A stretch of DNA of 64,000 nt, from contig NZ_KB235896.1 of the NCBI RefSeq assembly GCF_000332135.1, positions 4,642,356 to 4,706,355 of the forward strand, read 5' to 3'. The position numbers and the translations under genes are program-made. The first letter of the stretch is position 1. Each line of letters starts with the position of its first letter. Below the pieces are notes generated by a model, which saw nothing but the letters and a program-made list of their open reading frames with translations, had not been told where the DNA came from and ran no database searches. Positions 28,107-36,339 of the stretch are shown here, piece by piece. This DNA comes from Anabaena sp. PCC 7108. Lineage in GTDB: Bacteria > Cyanobacteriota > Cyanobacteriia > Cyanobacteriales > Nostocaceae.

Positions 28107-28568
28107 ATGACTGATTATTTCCAAGGAAATTTCCCATTACAATCTGTCCCTCTGACAAAGAATACAGTAAGCAGTTCAATAGCTGAAACAGAAGAGGTGA
28201 GTGAAAAACTGGCTAGAACCATTGCCGAAGCAGGATCGGAACGCAAAGCAGGTGAGATTTTATTGCTCAAAGTAGCAGATGTCTCTTACCTGTCAGATTA
28301 TTTTGTGATGATGACTGGCTATTCTAGAGTACAAGTAAGAGCGATCGCTCAATCAATTGAGGCCAAAGTCGAAAGCGACCTGCAACGCCGCCCCTTAAGG
28401 ACAGAAGGAAAAGCTGAAGGAAGTTGGGTGCTACAAGATTATGGCGACGTGATTGTTCACATTATGATGCCCAAAGAACGAGAGTTTTATAATTTAGAAG
28501 CGTTCTGGATTCATGCAGAACGGATTTCGCTACCAAACTCCGATGACGGTGAGGATAAGCCAAAATGA
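28107..28568 (+). CDS. rsfS: ribosomal silencing factor RsfS
   Basis: A 153-residue RsfS/Iojap protein. It binds L14 and blocks subunit joining when nutrients are scarce. Landmarks: [60 protein letters not shown] and FYNLEAFWI. The N-terminal 35 residues are an extra low-complexity extension, seen in many cyanobacterial forms. Its stop overlaps the start of the CGLD27 gene by 4 bp (ATGA), so the two are coupled. Confidence 0.93.
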   Translation: MTDYFQGNFPLQSVPLTKNTVSSSIAETEEVSEKLARTIAEAGSERKAGEILLLKVADVSYLSDYFVMMTGYSRVQVRAIAQSIEAKVESDLQRRPLRTEGKAEGSWVLQDYGDVIVHIMMPKEREFYNLEAFWIHAERISLPNSDDGEDKPK

Positions 28569-29065
28569 TGAGATCCTCGGTTTCTAATTGCCCCGTTCCT
28601 ACAGAGCAACAACCGCTTAATGAATACGAAGAGCTAAAAAACTCCTGGCTATTTCGAGATAGCATCTTAAGCAGGCGCGGGTATCTGACAAAAATATTTT
28701 GGATTTGGGGTTGGTCATGGCTGGTAGCAGGCCCAGTAGCTGCGGCCAGCTTTCCTCCACATAAGTATATTGTTCATTTTCTCCTCTGTGGAGCCGCAAC
28801 GGCCAGTTTAGGGGTAGTGTTGGTATTGGTGCGGTTGTATTTAGGCTGGTACTATGTACGCGATCGCCTTTACAGTCAGACAGTCTTTTATGAAGAATCA
28901 GGCTGGTATGACGGACAAACCTGGACAAAACCCCAAGAAGTCATCTCCCGCGATCGCTTGATTGTCTCCTACGAAATTAAACCCATCCTCCAACGCCTAC
29001 AATTTACCTTTGCTGGCCTAGCTCTTATGTATCTTATTGGTACTATAATTTGGCATTTCTCGTAA
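28565..29065 (+). CDS. CGLD27 family (DUF1230) membrane protein
   Basis: A 166-residue protein of the CGLD27/DUF1230 family, conserved between cyanobacteria and plastid-bearing eukaryotes. Signature stretches are [35 protein letters not shown], and [20 protein letters not shown] followed by [14 protein letters not shown]. Three hydrophobic segments lie near 45-65, 72-95 and 143-163. It is likely a thylakoid protein of unknown function. The start overlaps the rsfS stop by 4 bp. Confidence 0.9.
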   Translation: MMRSSVSNCPVPTEQQPLNEYEELKNSWLFRDSILSRRGYLTKIFWIWGWSWLVAGPVAAASFPPHKYIVHFLLCGAATASLGVVLVLVRLYLGWYYVRDRLYSQTVFYEESGWYDGQTWTKPQEVISRDRLIVSYEIKPILQRLQFTFAGLALMYLIGTIIWHFS

Positions 29066-29220
29066 ATAGTTAGTCATCAGTAGTAAAACAATTGATCACT
29101 AACACTGACCATTTGGTTTCACCAGTCGCACTCTTTCCAGAAAGCAAGCTACATGGGAGAAACCTGATGTTCCCTGCGCTATCTCAACACTGACAATTCA
29201 CAAATTATAAATATAAACCC

Positions 29221-30174
29221 ATGACAATGGGAAAACGAACTCAAGCCACAGCACTGGAAGTCCGGTTGCTGCGGGAAGGTATTATCGAATCTCGGCATAT
29301 AGTCCAGGCTGTTGTCAGCGATGAACGGGGACGGACTCTTTCTGTCGCTGGCAATGCTGAAACAGCCGCCTTTGTCCGTTCTGCCCTCAAACCATTTCAA
29401 GCCCTGGCTGTCACCACCACAGGTACACTGGAACGCTATGAACTCAGCGATCGCGACTTAGCAATTATCACCAGTTCCCACAAAGGCAGCATAGAACAGG
29501 TACGGCAGGTATTTAACATTATGTGGCGGGCTGATCTTGACCCCACTATGCTCCAATGTCCCATTCCTCAAGGTAAAAACAGTCCTTTAGAATATAACTG
29601 CTCTGGTAAACACGCGGGAATGTTAGCCGTTTGTCAGCAACGTCATTGGCCTTTAACTAGCTACTTGGATCGTAAACACCCAGTCCAGCAGTTAATTATC
29701 ACCAAAGTGGCAGAATTGCTAAGAATGCCAGCAGAAGAATTTCTCACCGCCCATGATGACTGTGGCGCACCCACATATTTGATGCAACTCAGTCAAATGG
29801 CATCTTTATATGCTGTGCTGGCCTCCAGCAATAACTTGGACATGGAACGCATTGTCCGCGCCATGAACCATCATCCCAACATGGTAGCTGGAGAAGGGGA
29901 ATTTGACACCGAATTGATGCGCCTAGCTCCCAGCGAACTTGTCAGCAAAGCTGGAGCAGAAGGTGTGCAGTGCATCGGCCGACTTGGTGAAGGCATGGGA
30001 TTGGCAATTAAAGTCATGGATGGTGCTAAACGGGCAAAATATGCCGTCGCCATTCACCTGTTGCAACAACTGGGCTGGATTACTCCCAGCGTTGCCCAGA
30101 GCCTATCTGAGAAGTTTATGAACCTTGGAAAATACAAGCGTTTAGAAGTAATTGGAGAATTATCGTTTTTATAG
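29221..30174 (+). CDS. L-asparaginase, AnsA type II (Rhizobium-like)
   Basis: A 317-residue protein of the L-asparaginase II family exemplified by the thermolabile enzymes of Rhizobium, unrelated to the E. coli type. Motifs: SALKPFQALAVTTTG, SSHKGS near 81-86, YNCSGKHAGMLA, and HDDCGAPTYLMQLSQMA. These contain the Ser-Lys pairs and Cys used for catalysis and zinc binding in the group. It hydrolyses asparagine to aspartate and ammonia. The tRNA promoter starts directly at its stop. Confidence 0.9.
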   Translation: MTMGKRTQATALEVRLLREGIIESRHIVQAVVSDERGRTLSVAGNAETAAFVRSALKPFQALAVTTTGTLERYELSDRDLAIITSSHKGSIEQVRQVFNIMWRADLDPTMLQCPIPQGKNSPLEYNCSGKHAGMLAVCQQRHWPLTSYLDRKHPVQQLIITKVAELLRMPAEEFLTAHDDCGAPTYLMQLSQMASLYAVLASSNNLDMERIVRAMNHHPNMVAGEGEFDTELMRLAPSELVSKAGAEGVQCIGRLGEGMGLAIKVMDGAKRAKYAVAIHLLQQLGWITPSVAQSLSEKFMNLGKYKRLEVIGELSFL

Positions 30175-30203
30175 TTGACAAACTTTTGACTTCGAGTTAT
30201 ATT
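30175..30203 (+). promoter_or_regulatory. sigma70-type promoter of the initiator tRNA
   Basis: TTGACA (30175-30180) and TATATT (30198-30203) are separated by exactly 17 bp. The -35 box begins on the base after the asparaginase stop. Transcription should start about 15-20 bp before the tRNA. Confidence 0.75.
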
Positions 30204-30227
30204 GAATAAGTCGAGAGACAAAAGCAA

Positions 30228-30548
30228 CGCGGGATAGAGCAGCCTGGTAGCTCGTCGGGCTCAAGACTTAAGATTAACTAAACGCTTATCAGTTAGTCTT
30301 GTATTGGGCGGCACACGAAGTAACTTGTGTGTGTTTATCTGTCAAACTCGGGGAAGCCAATAGCGCGGTAATCCCGAACCAAGCTCCAGAAATGGAGAAG
30401 GTGTAGAGACTGGGAGGCAGACACCCTAACGTTAATGACGAGGGTGAAGGGACAGTCCAGACCACAAACTAGTTTAACTAGGCAACGAAAGTTGTAGTTG
30501 GTAAGCATAACCCGAAGGTCAGTGGTTCAAATCCACTTCCCGCCACCA
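30228..30548 (+). tRNA. initiator tRNA-fMet(CAU) split by a group I intron
   Basis: After removal of the intron, the exons join to a 77-nt initiator tRNA with 3' CCA encoded. Initiator hallmarks are present: an unpaired 1-72 pair (C1, C72), three G-C pairs closing the anticodon stem (GGG/CCC), and anticodon CAU in a CUCAUAA loop. Exon 1 is 30228-30261 and ends with U33. Exon 2 is 30506-30548. The acceptor arm CGCGGGA pairs with TCCCGC except at position 1. The -35/-10 promoter and a terminator flank it. Because CA is repeated at both junctions, the exact splice site could shift by up to 2 nt. Confidence 0.93.
30262..30505 (+). ncRNA. group I intron in tRNA-fMet, 244 nt, no ORF
   Basis: The intron starts after U33 and ends with G (…GTAAG), the group I rule. 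Its core resembles the IC3 introns of cyanobacterial tRNA genes: TCAAACTCGGGGAAGCC, GGTAATCCCGAACCAAGC, AAGGTGTAGAGACTGGGAGG, CCCTAACGTTAATGACGAGG and GTGAAGGGACAGTCCAGA. A strong hairpin (AAGATTAACT paired with AGTTAGTCTT) and a second one (CACAC…GTGTG) precede the core. There is no endonuclease frame inside. Group I introns in cyanobacterial tRNA-fMet are known from established literature. I could not place the P1 guide sequence with confidence. Confidence 0.92.
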
Positions 30549-30560
30549 AATTAAAAAACG

Positions 30561-30597
30561 AAACCCTGTAATCTTAATTGATTATGGGGTTTTATTT
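30561..30597 (+). terminator. terminator of the tRNA transcript
   Basis: AAACCCTGTAATC and GATTATGGGGTTT form a stem with a short loop followed by TTATTTT, 12 bp after the CCA. Confidence 0.75.
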
Positions 30598-30731
30598 TAG
30601 TTATCAGATGTTTTATTTAATTAGTTGTTATATCTCTGGTGATAAGTTCCAAATAGGATATACGATGCTTAAAATAAATTGACAAAACTCAAGTTATTAT
30701 AATCAAAGAAGTTATTAACAATTAGTTAATT

Positions 30732-31052
30732 ATGAAAGTAACATTTAGCTTTGTACCACCTGGTGGAGGAGAAGCAAATTATGAGTTGGAATTTGACCTT
30801 CCAGCAATTCCTCAACCAGGGGATTATATTAAAATAATGCGCGATAGTGAAGAGGGAGAAGAAAGTTTTATTGTTCGCAGAACTTGGTGGAATCTTAATA
30901 GCAGCAAGAGTGGAAATAATCTGAAAAATATCGTTGTAGAAGCGGAATTTGCTGAAGGAGCATTTATGGATTCTGCTTCACATAAATTGAGTTTAGAGAC
31001 TTATGCTAGTCGTGGTTTCAAAGTAAAGACTTTCGATAAATCCACATACTAA
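30732..31052 (+). CDS. hypothetical protein, 106 residues
   Basis: A protein I do not recognise. It has alternating strands (VTFSFVPPGGGEANYELEFD, ESFIVRRTWWNLNS, IVVEAEFAEGAFM) and no helix-rich or membrane part. The C-terminus is basic (SRGFKVKTFDKSTY). It lies between the intron-bearing tRNA and the broken homing-endonuclease gene, transcribed in the same direction, and is closed by its own stem-loop. Nothing links it functionally to the intron. Confidence 0.6.
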   Translation: MKVTFSFVPPGGGEANYELEFDLPAIPQPGDYIKIMRDSEEGEESFIVRRTWWNLNSSKSGNNLKNIVVEAEFAEGAFMDSASHKLSLETYASRGFKVKTFDKSTY

Positions 31053-31082
31053 AGTCTAAAACAGTAACAATAAAAATTAGTT

Positions 31083-31120
31083 AGGGTAGCGATTTTTTTG
31101 TATTATTGCTACTCTTTTAT
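31083..31120 (+). terminator. stem-loop after the 106-residue ORF
   Basis: AGGGTAGCGAT pairs with ATTGCTACTCT (two G-U pairs) around a T-rich loop and is followed by TTTTAT. It lies 30 bp after the stop. Confidence 0.6.
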
Positions 31121-31203
31121 TACTGAATTTAATGTGTAAGATATGTAATTTATAATTTTTTAATTATATATAATAGCAATCCTAAATCATTATTATTTTG
31201 CAA

Positions 31204-31774
31204 ATGGACACAAAGCTGAGAGGAGACATAAGTAATTGGACAAAAATATTTACAGTCATTGCGAGTGAAGCGAAGCAATCCCAGCCCTTGCGATTGCGTC
31301 ATTCCACTGCGTTCCATTCGCAATGACATTGTGTAATTAATTCTGTCCTAGTACTTAGCAGAACAAGCAGCTATTCTTCATGCTTTAAAACGTGGTTGGG
31401 GAGTTTTAAAACCTGTTGGGGATAGACTACCTTACGATTTAGTATTTGACGTTGGGGGAAATTTAATTAAAATACAAGTCAAATATGCTTGGTTTGATGA
31501 ACCTTCTGGTAATTATGTGGTAGATAATCGCCGCACGAAAACAAATAGACGGATAATGGTTAGAGATGTTTATCATTTGTCAGACTTTGATTTTGCGTTA
31601 GCATATGTAGAAAATCTTGACTTGTTTTATATTTTTCCTGTGGATATTTTCATTAGCTATGGAAGTGAAATACATCTTGTAGAGGCTGAAAAAAGACAGT
31701 GCAAACCTCGTTCGGCAGAATATCGCAATGCTTGGGAATTAATTATAAATAATTCAACTTTAGGTGAATGCTAA
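31204..31774 (+). pseudogene. I-Ssp6803I-like PD-(D/E)XK homing endonuclease, MITE-disrupted
   Basis: The plus strand reads MDTKLRGDI from 31204, is broken at 31231, and resumes at 31358 with AEQAAILHALKRGWGVLKPV. The nuclease motif PYDLVFD…IKIQVKY follows, then a basic, Arg-rich middle (NRRTKTNRRIMVRDVYHL). Deleting the MITE (31231-31355) and one copy of the TA duplication gives a continuous 147-codon frame ending at 31774. That is close to the 150 residues of I-Ssp6803I, the PD-(D/E)XK enzyme of the Synechocystis tRNA-fMet intron. As it stands the frame shifts (127-nt insert) and stops inside the MITE. Confidence 0.88.
31231..31355. mobile_element. 125-bp MITE inserted in the endonuclease gene
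   Basis: The element is flanked by TA on both sides (31229-31230 and 31356-31357), the target duplication of Tc1/mariner and IS630-type elements. Its ends are imperfect inverted repeats (AGTAATTGGACAAAAAT against the reverse complement AGTACTAGGACAGAATT, 13 of 17 matching). The inside has a second inverted repeat (TCATTGCGAGTG / CATTCGCAATGA) of the dispersed type seen in many cyanobacteria. It has no coding capacity. Confidence 0.87.
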
Positions 31775-31797
31775 TTATTGTATTCTATTCAAAAATT

Positions 31798-32310
31798 CTA
31801 GCCATTGTTCCAATCTTCACCACCTGGTAATTGAGTAAGATAACTATCTATAACATCTGGTAATTCTCTATTTGGATAATTATATGTCATTGCTAATAAC
31901 TCAGTTGCATTTAATATTAGTTGGGGTTTATTTAATATTTGCGAAAGTTGCTGTCTTTTTAAAGTCCCATTCAAAACCTCTAAACTTGCATCTGCTATTG
32001 CTAGTGTAATTTCATCTTCTAGGTAAATTTGCCATTCATCTTGATTGATGTAATGAGATTTTTTGTTATCTTTTAGGTTGAGTTTTTTGATTTCTATCAC
32101 TGAATTACGAATAGACGCAATCCAAGAATTTGTTAATCTTTGCTCAACTTGATTTTTAATTAAATGAATCAGCAATATCTTTAGAAAAGCTTGAATATTA
32201 CGTATAATTGCTTGTTTACTCATTCCCTCTAATTCATCCACAATTGCTAAAGCATCTGTGTAACGTCCTTCTGTAATGCTATTTCTGAGGTCGATTAATT
32301 CTTGTGTCAT
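31798..32310 (-). CDS. DUF29-like protein
   Basis: A 170-residue helical protein that resembles DUF29: LRNSITEGRYTDALAIVDEL, FLKILLIHLIKNQVEQRLTN, SWIASIRNSVIEIKKLNLKD and LEDEITLAIADASLEVLNG. The start is the ATG at 32310; the longer frame to 32361 has an untypical head. The second half (LTQLPGGEDWNN tail) is variable. It is convergent with the broken endonuclease gene (23 bp gap) and divergent from the GTPase-like gene. Function unknown. Confidence 0.7.
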   Translation of the reverse strand: MTQELIDLRNSITEGRYTDALAIVDELEGMSKQAIIRNIQAFLKILLIHLIKNQVEQRLTNSWIASIRNSVIEIKKLNLKDNKKSHYINQDEWQIYLEDEITLAIADASLEVLNGTLKRQQLSQILNKPQLILNATELLAMTYNYPNRELPDVIDSYLTQLPGGEDWNNG

Positions 32311-32462
32311 CTGTATTAACCTCAAGTTATAAATCAGTGAATATTTATTCAACCAGTGCATAATTGTATTTTATAGTTAAATCTGTTTACCTGCCGCACT
32401 CGAAAAAGCAGGTTTTGATCTATTCTGAAGATAAAGCTATCCAAGCGCGGAGAATCAGAATT

Positions 32463-33881
32463 GTGAAGTTACATAAACCAATATTGGTGGGAGGACTAGG
32501 ATTGTCCTTCTCCCTATGGATGTTAGACACTTGGCATGATTCAATAGTTCAAGTGGGAGAATTCGGACTCCTGAGTGCTTTAGCTGTCGGTGGGGGTTTG
32601 TGGTTATTGCAGAAAAATCGCCCCGGTGAGCAGCTAGATGATATGGTTGTAGATAGGGCATCTGTAGAAAGTGCAATTTCTCAAACAGAAGCTGTCATCA
32701 ACCAACTTGCACAAGAAGCCGCAAACCATCCAGCTTTAGAAAGCCTACGCGAACAACTGGTTAAGTTACCCTTAGAGTTAGACAGACGAGAAATTCAAGT
32801 TGCTGTCACTGGTGGAAAGTCGGTAGGTAAAAGTACAGTTATTCAAATTCTCAAGACGTTAGATACAACGTCTCTACATTTTTCAGAAACAGCACCTTTG
32901 TTTACAGAACTGGGTGAAAATTCAAATGTAGCTATTTTGTCAGAAGTGCAAAAATCTGACTTCGTTTTATTCCTGACAAACGGTGATTTGACAGACTCAG
33001 AATTTCAAGTTTTGCAACAACTAAAAGCTGCAAAACAGCCGACATTGCTGGTTTTTAATAAACAAGACCAGTATATGCCAGATGAACGCGCTACGGTTCT
33101 ACAGTCTTTAAAACAGCGAATGTCAGGTAATGTGGTAGCGACTGCGGCTTCTCCCGTTTCTGTGAAAGTTAGAAAACATGAAGCTGATGGTTCTGTGCAA
33201 GAATGGATGGAACAACCAGCACCAGAAATTCAACAGTTAACGCAGCAGTTAGGGGAAGTTTTAGCACAGCAAGGAAAGCAGCTAGTTTGTACGACGACTC
33301 TGCGGAAAGTGCTGTTATTGAAAGCTGAGGCGAAAGATTGTTTAAATGGGGTACGGCGCGATCGCTCTACACCCATCATAGAACAAAATCAGTGGATAGC
33401 TGCTGCTGCTGCTTTTGCTAACCCAATTCCCGCTTTAGATATATTAGCAACTGCGGCTATTAACGCTCAAATGGTGATGGATTTGGGTAATATTTATCAA
33501 CAAAAAATTTCCTTAGAACAAGCGCAACAAGTAGCCGGAACTATGGGAAGCTTAATGTTGAAATTAGGTTTAGTGGAACTTTCTACAAGGGCTGTTACTG
33601 GTATTCTCAAAACTAACGCTGTTACTTTCGTTGCTGGGGGAATGGTGGAAGGAGTGAGTGCTGCTTATTTAACTAGAGTTGCTGGGTTAAGTTTAGTTGA
33701 GTATTTTGAACAGCAAGAAATAGCTTTAGAAACCGGAAATGGTTTGAACCTGGAAAAATTACGCCAAGTTCTACAAACAGTATTCCAGCAGAATCAAAAA
33801 ATGGCTGTTTTGGAAGCTTTTGTTAAGCAAGGTGTGAAACGTTTGTTACCGGAAGCGAAGCCAGTTGAAGTTGTCGGATAA
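32463..33881 (+). CDS. GTPase-like membrane protein (DUF697-type C-terminus)
   Basis: A 472-residue protein conserved in cyanobacteria. Two hydrophobic segments near the N-terminus (PILVGGLGLSFSLWML and FGLLSALAVGGGLWLL) precede a GTPase domain: P-loop GGKSVGKST, and NKQD as the guanine-specificity motif. The C-terminal half (AAAAFANPIPALDILATAAI, MVMDLGNIYQQKISLEQAQQ) resembles the DUF697/YcjF group. It may act on membranes or the cell envelope. I take the GTG at 32463; a TTG at 32364 extends the frame by 33 residues that look non-homologous. A clear terminator follows. Confidence 0.8.
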   Translation: MKLHKPILVGGLGLSFSLWMLDTWHDSIVQVGEFGLLSALAVGGGLWLLQKNRPGEQLDDMVVDRASVESAISQTEAVINQLAQEAANHPALESLREQLVKLPLELDRREIQVAVTGGKSVGKSTVIQILKTLDTTSLHFSETAPLFTELGENSNVAILSEVQKSDFVLFLTNGDLTDSEFQVLQQLKAAKQPTLLVFNKQDQYMPDERATVLQSLKQRMSGNVVATAASPVSVKVRKHEADGSVQEWMEQPAPEIQQLTQQLGEVLAQQGKQLVCTTTLRKVLLLKAEAKDCLNGVRRDRSTPIIEQNQWIAAAAAFANPIPALDILATAAINAQMVMDLGNIYQQKISLEQAQQVAGTMGSLMLKLGLVELSTRAVTGILKTNAVTFVAGGMVEGVSAAYLTRVAGLSLVEYFEQQEIALETGNGLNLEKLRQVLQTVFQQNQKMAVLEAFVKQGVKRLLPEAKPVEVVG

Positions 33882-33904
33882 TTTCGCGTCAAATCAGAAA
33901 TTTG

Positions 33905-33955
33905 AAACCCGCTTTCACTGGAGTTATTCCTAAATACAAAGCGGGTTTTATTTTT
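33905..33955 (+). terminator. terminator after the GTPase-like gene
   Basis: AAACCCGCTTT pairs perfectly with AAAGCGGGTTT across a 22-nt loop and is followed by TATTTTT. Confidence 0.85.
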
Positions 33956-34060
33956 CAAATTGGACAAATTTAAGGCAATTTTGAACAGATTGATGGTGGT
34001 GTAGCAGTTATTCTCATAACATCTCTGATTTTCTCAGATGTTTACACTATTTGCGAACCT

Positions 34061-34267
34061 ATGACACCTCAAGAATTTTTGGAAAATTTGGCTACAGCCG
34101 CAACAGATCCAGAAAAAATCATCGTTTTTGCACGATACTTAGATACAACTGCATTAGACCATGCTACAACTCCAAGATGGAGAAGTATTCCTCACAGTAC
34201 AGAAATTCAGTTCGCACTCAATAATATTGCTTTTCATTTAGAAGCACTTGCTGAAAAAGGCAATTAA
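34061..34267 (+). CDS. hypothetical protein, 68 residues
   Basis: A small acidic-to-neutral ORF (TPQEFLENLATAATDPEKII, then IPHSTEIQFALNNIAFHLEA). It has no membrane segment or motif. I do not recognise it. The ATG at 34061 lacks a clear ribosome-binding site, so the call depends on its regular amphipathic pattern and normal codon use. Confidence 0.45.
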   Translation: MTPQEFLENLATAATDPEKIIVFARYLDTTALDHATTPRWRSIPHSTEIQFALNNIAFHLEALAEKGN

Positions 34268-34473
34268 TGAAGACAATACTCGATAGGTTGTCTTCAGAGA
34301 TACCTATCAAGTAATAATATATTATTGGATGAATTCACACAAATACTTATTATTTTGATTTCCATTTCAGTGAGTTACAGGAATAAATAATTAACCGCAG
34401 ATAGAAGAGGATAAACGCAGATAATTTTGTACCTCTGTAGACTCAGAAAAGCTATTATTAAGTTATAAAATAA

Positions 34474-34980
34474 TTAGTTTAATTGACGATGAACTGCAAA
34501 TAAACAATCATTGTATTGTTTGTCAACTTCAAGATTTGTAAACGCCCAGGCGGCTTTGTATGGTTTTTGATATTCTCCTAATATATTGATTCGGTGACAA
34601 ACATTAGAAATTTTGGTTAAATATCTATAATTTAAGGGTACATCACAAGCAAAGATACCTTTAACGCTGTGTGTCGTACCTGTTAGACCTGAGCTATAAT
34701 TAATCATGATTGCCACATAGTATCTATCCTCTGATGTATGGAGGACTTGAACTAAGTCATCATGAGTAATACCTAGCAAATGATCAGGTAATTTCAAGGC
34801 TTCGCTGGTATCTAAGGGAAGGTTTTGAGTTTTCACCCATTCGAGAATTTCCTGATATTTTGTTAATGCTGCACGTTTGCGGAAACAATATTTAATCTCG
34901 ACAAATAAATTACTTATCCAATATATTATATATAGCGATTTTAAGACAAATCCGGTGAATATTCGTTGTAAGTTAAACAT
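34474..34980 (-). CDS. hypothetical protein with N-terminal membrane segment
   Basis: A 168-residue ORF. The first 30 residues hold a hydrophobic segment (GFVLKSLYIIYWISNLFVEI). The rest is soluble (YQEILEWVKTQNLPLDTSEA, LGITHDDLVQVLHTSEDRYY, VAIMINYSSGL). It matches no family I know. It is divergent from a 57-residue ORF at 35005. The island around 34-36.5 kb consists of small unknown genes and repeats, which hints at a variable region. Confidence 0.6.
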   Translation of the reverse strand: MFNLQRIFTGFVLKSLYIIYWISNLFVEIKYCFRKRAALTKYQEILEWVKTQNLPLDTSEALKLPDHLLGITHDDLVQVLHTSEDRYYVAIMINYSSGLTGTTHSVKGIFACDVPLNYRYLTKISNVCHRINILGEYQKPYKAAWAFTNLEVDKQYNDCLFAVHRQLN

Positions 34981-35004
34981 TTATTTTTTAAAAAATTTAT
35001 AGTT

Positions 35005-35178
35005 ATGATTCAGATGATTAAATTTCGTTTTATTCAATATTTCAGTCCAGCAGGTAAAGGAGACTATACCAAAGAACGTCATCAATGGCTAAATGAAAAA
35101 ACTTTGGCAGATGTGTTTGGGAATATCAAACAATTACCGGAAGATAATTTAAATCAATATGATGAAATTATTGAATAG
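35005..35178 (+). CDS. small hypothetical protein, 57 residues
   Basis: MIQMIKFRFIQYFSPAGKGD begins this 57-residue frame, which ends in NLNQYDEIIE. It starts 24 bp from a divergent gene. There is no recognisable domain. It could be an intact small gene or the N-terminal remnant of something larger; the sequence after its stop does not continue the frame. Confidence 0.4.
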   Translation: MIQMIKFRFIQYFSPAGKGDYTKERHQWLNEKTLADVFGNIKQLPEDNLNQYDEIIE

Positions 35179-35202
35179 TTCAATTCTATAAAGCCAGTTT
35201 CA

Positions 35203-35442
35203 TCAAAAGCTATCTAAATCAATCTTAGAATGTCCAGCACATAGAGACGCAGCTTGCTTATCAATAAACTCTAGCAATGCTTTATTACAATGTTCCACAA
35301 TTTCTGGATATTTATTGGCATACCATCCCAGTGGTGTGATAATATAAGGGTCACTAATATCAAAACCTAACTTTATGAGTTCTTCAGTTTCTTTAATTGC
35401 AAGATTGAAGATACCGTCAAAATCTATAAAATCTTTATACAT
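35203..35442 (-). CDS. hypothetical protein, 79 residues
   Basis: An acidic 79-residue ORF (FDGIFNLAIKETEELIKLGF, then ITPLGWYANKYPEIVEHCNK). It has no membrane segment. I do not recognise the family. It is convergent with the 57-residue ORF. Codon use is like the surrounding AT-rich genes. Confidence 0.5.
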   Translation of the reverse strand: MYKDFIDFDGIFNLAIKETEELIKLGFDISDPYIITPLGWYANKYPEIVEHCNKALLEFIDKQAASLCAGHSKIDLDSF

Positions 35443-35545
35443 AGTTCTATTTTAGTAACGTACCAATTTTAGTTTAGATAGTGGGATAATATCACGCAAA
35501 GGCGCAAAGATGTAAAGAGTTAAATCTTGCACTACGCAACTAAAC

Positions 35546-35664
35546 CGCCTACGATTGAAATCGCAGGCTAATAGTCAAAGTCCACTAAAGTGGACTGAAA
35601 AGCAATCTTTAGTCTACTTTAGTAGACTTGAGCTATTAGACAGGGAATTTATTCCCTGGCGGAT
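35546..35664. repeat. cluster of three palindromes
   Basis: Three perfect 18-bp palindromes stand in a row: AGTCCACTAAAGTGGACT (35579-35596), AGTCTACTTTAGTAGACT (35611-35628) and CAGGGAATTTATTCCCTG (35641-35658). An outer pair (CTAATAG / CTATTAG) and AACCGCC / GGCGGATT enclose them. It looks like a REP/MITE-type folding repeat. Confidence 0.75.
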
Positions 35665-35732
35665 TGTGGGAGAATGAGAAGATGTGAATAAAAGGCGCTT
35701 TACGCCTCAATAACGCACCATTAAATAAAATT

Positions 35733-35808
35733 GTAGCTTGGGTTGAGAAAACCCAACACTAACATACGTTGTATTTGTTGGGTTTCGCTATCGTTTAACC
35801 CAACCTAC
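35733..35808. repeat. nested inverted repeat (AACCCAAC family)
   Basis: GTAGCTTGGGTTGA at the left pairs with TTAACCCAACCTAC at the right; inside, AACCCAACA pairs with TGTTGGGTT. Similar AACCCAAC stem-loops at 48687 and 55369 act as terminators. Confidence 0.65.
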
Positions 35809-35810
35809 TA

Positions 35811-35981
35811 CTACTTTTCCTCTGAGTCGGTTTTTAAAAGTCTCGAAACGCCAGAGATAAATACTACTACACCATTGGCGTAATCTAATGGCCTTTCTGC
35901 TCCATGCTGAATGTAGCCAAAATAAAGACCAGCAGCAGTAGCCAAAATTAGGGCTAATGCTTTATAATTTTGATCAGACAT
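35811..35981 (-). CDS. small membrane protein, 56 residues
   Basis: MSDQNYKALALILATAAGLY starts this frame, which ends in RLLKTDSEEK. One hydrophobic helix covers about residues 7-23, and a second, weaker one lies near 36-46 (VVVFISGVSRLL). The sequence has no known motif. It sits alone in a repeat-rich stretch, with a folding repeat immediately downstream of its stop. Confidence 0.55.
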   Translation of the reverse strand: MSDQNYKALALILATAAGLYFGYIQHGAERPLDYANGVVVFISGVSRLLKTDSEEK

Positions 35982-36229
35982 ATATTGCCCTCATATAGGG
36001 TTAGTAGGTAAACATCTCCTTGTGCAAGCCGCCAAGCAAATACACAAAGGAAATTTTTTAAACAAAGCTTCAGTAGATATAAAAAACTATTGAAGCTTTT
36101 GCTCATTGGAATTTATTTTAGCTTTTAAAACCTCTATTTGTCAATGTAAAAATAAAAAAATTAGCCCTGACATAAACTTTTAATTTCTACAATTTCCAAA
36201 GCAGTAAATCATTAATTGAGTAAATCACG

Positions 36230-36339
36230 ATTTATATAATCCCTAATAAAACTCTAGCTTTAAAATGCAGTATTTATATTATTCCTAATAAAACTCTAGC
36301 TTTGAAATGCAGTATTTATATAATCCCTAATAGAACTCT
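36230..36339. repeat. 42-bp direct tandem repeat, about 2.6 copies
   Basis: Unit 1 (36230-36271), unit 2 (36272-36313) and a partial unit 3 (to 36339) share ATTTATATAATCCCTAATA and AACTCTAGCTTTAAAATGCA, with 1-4 differences. It lies 219 bp upstream of the cytosine methyltransferase gene. No function is evident. Confidence 0.85.
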
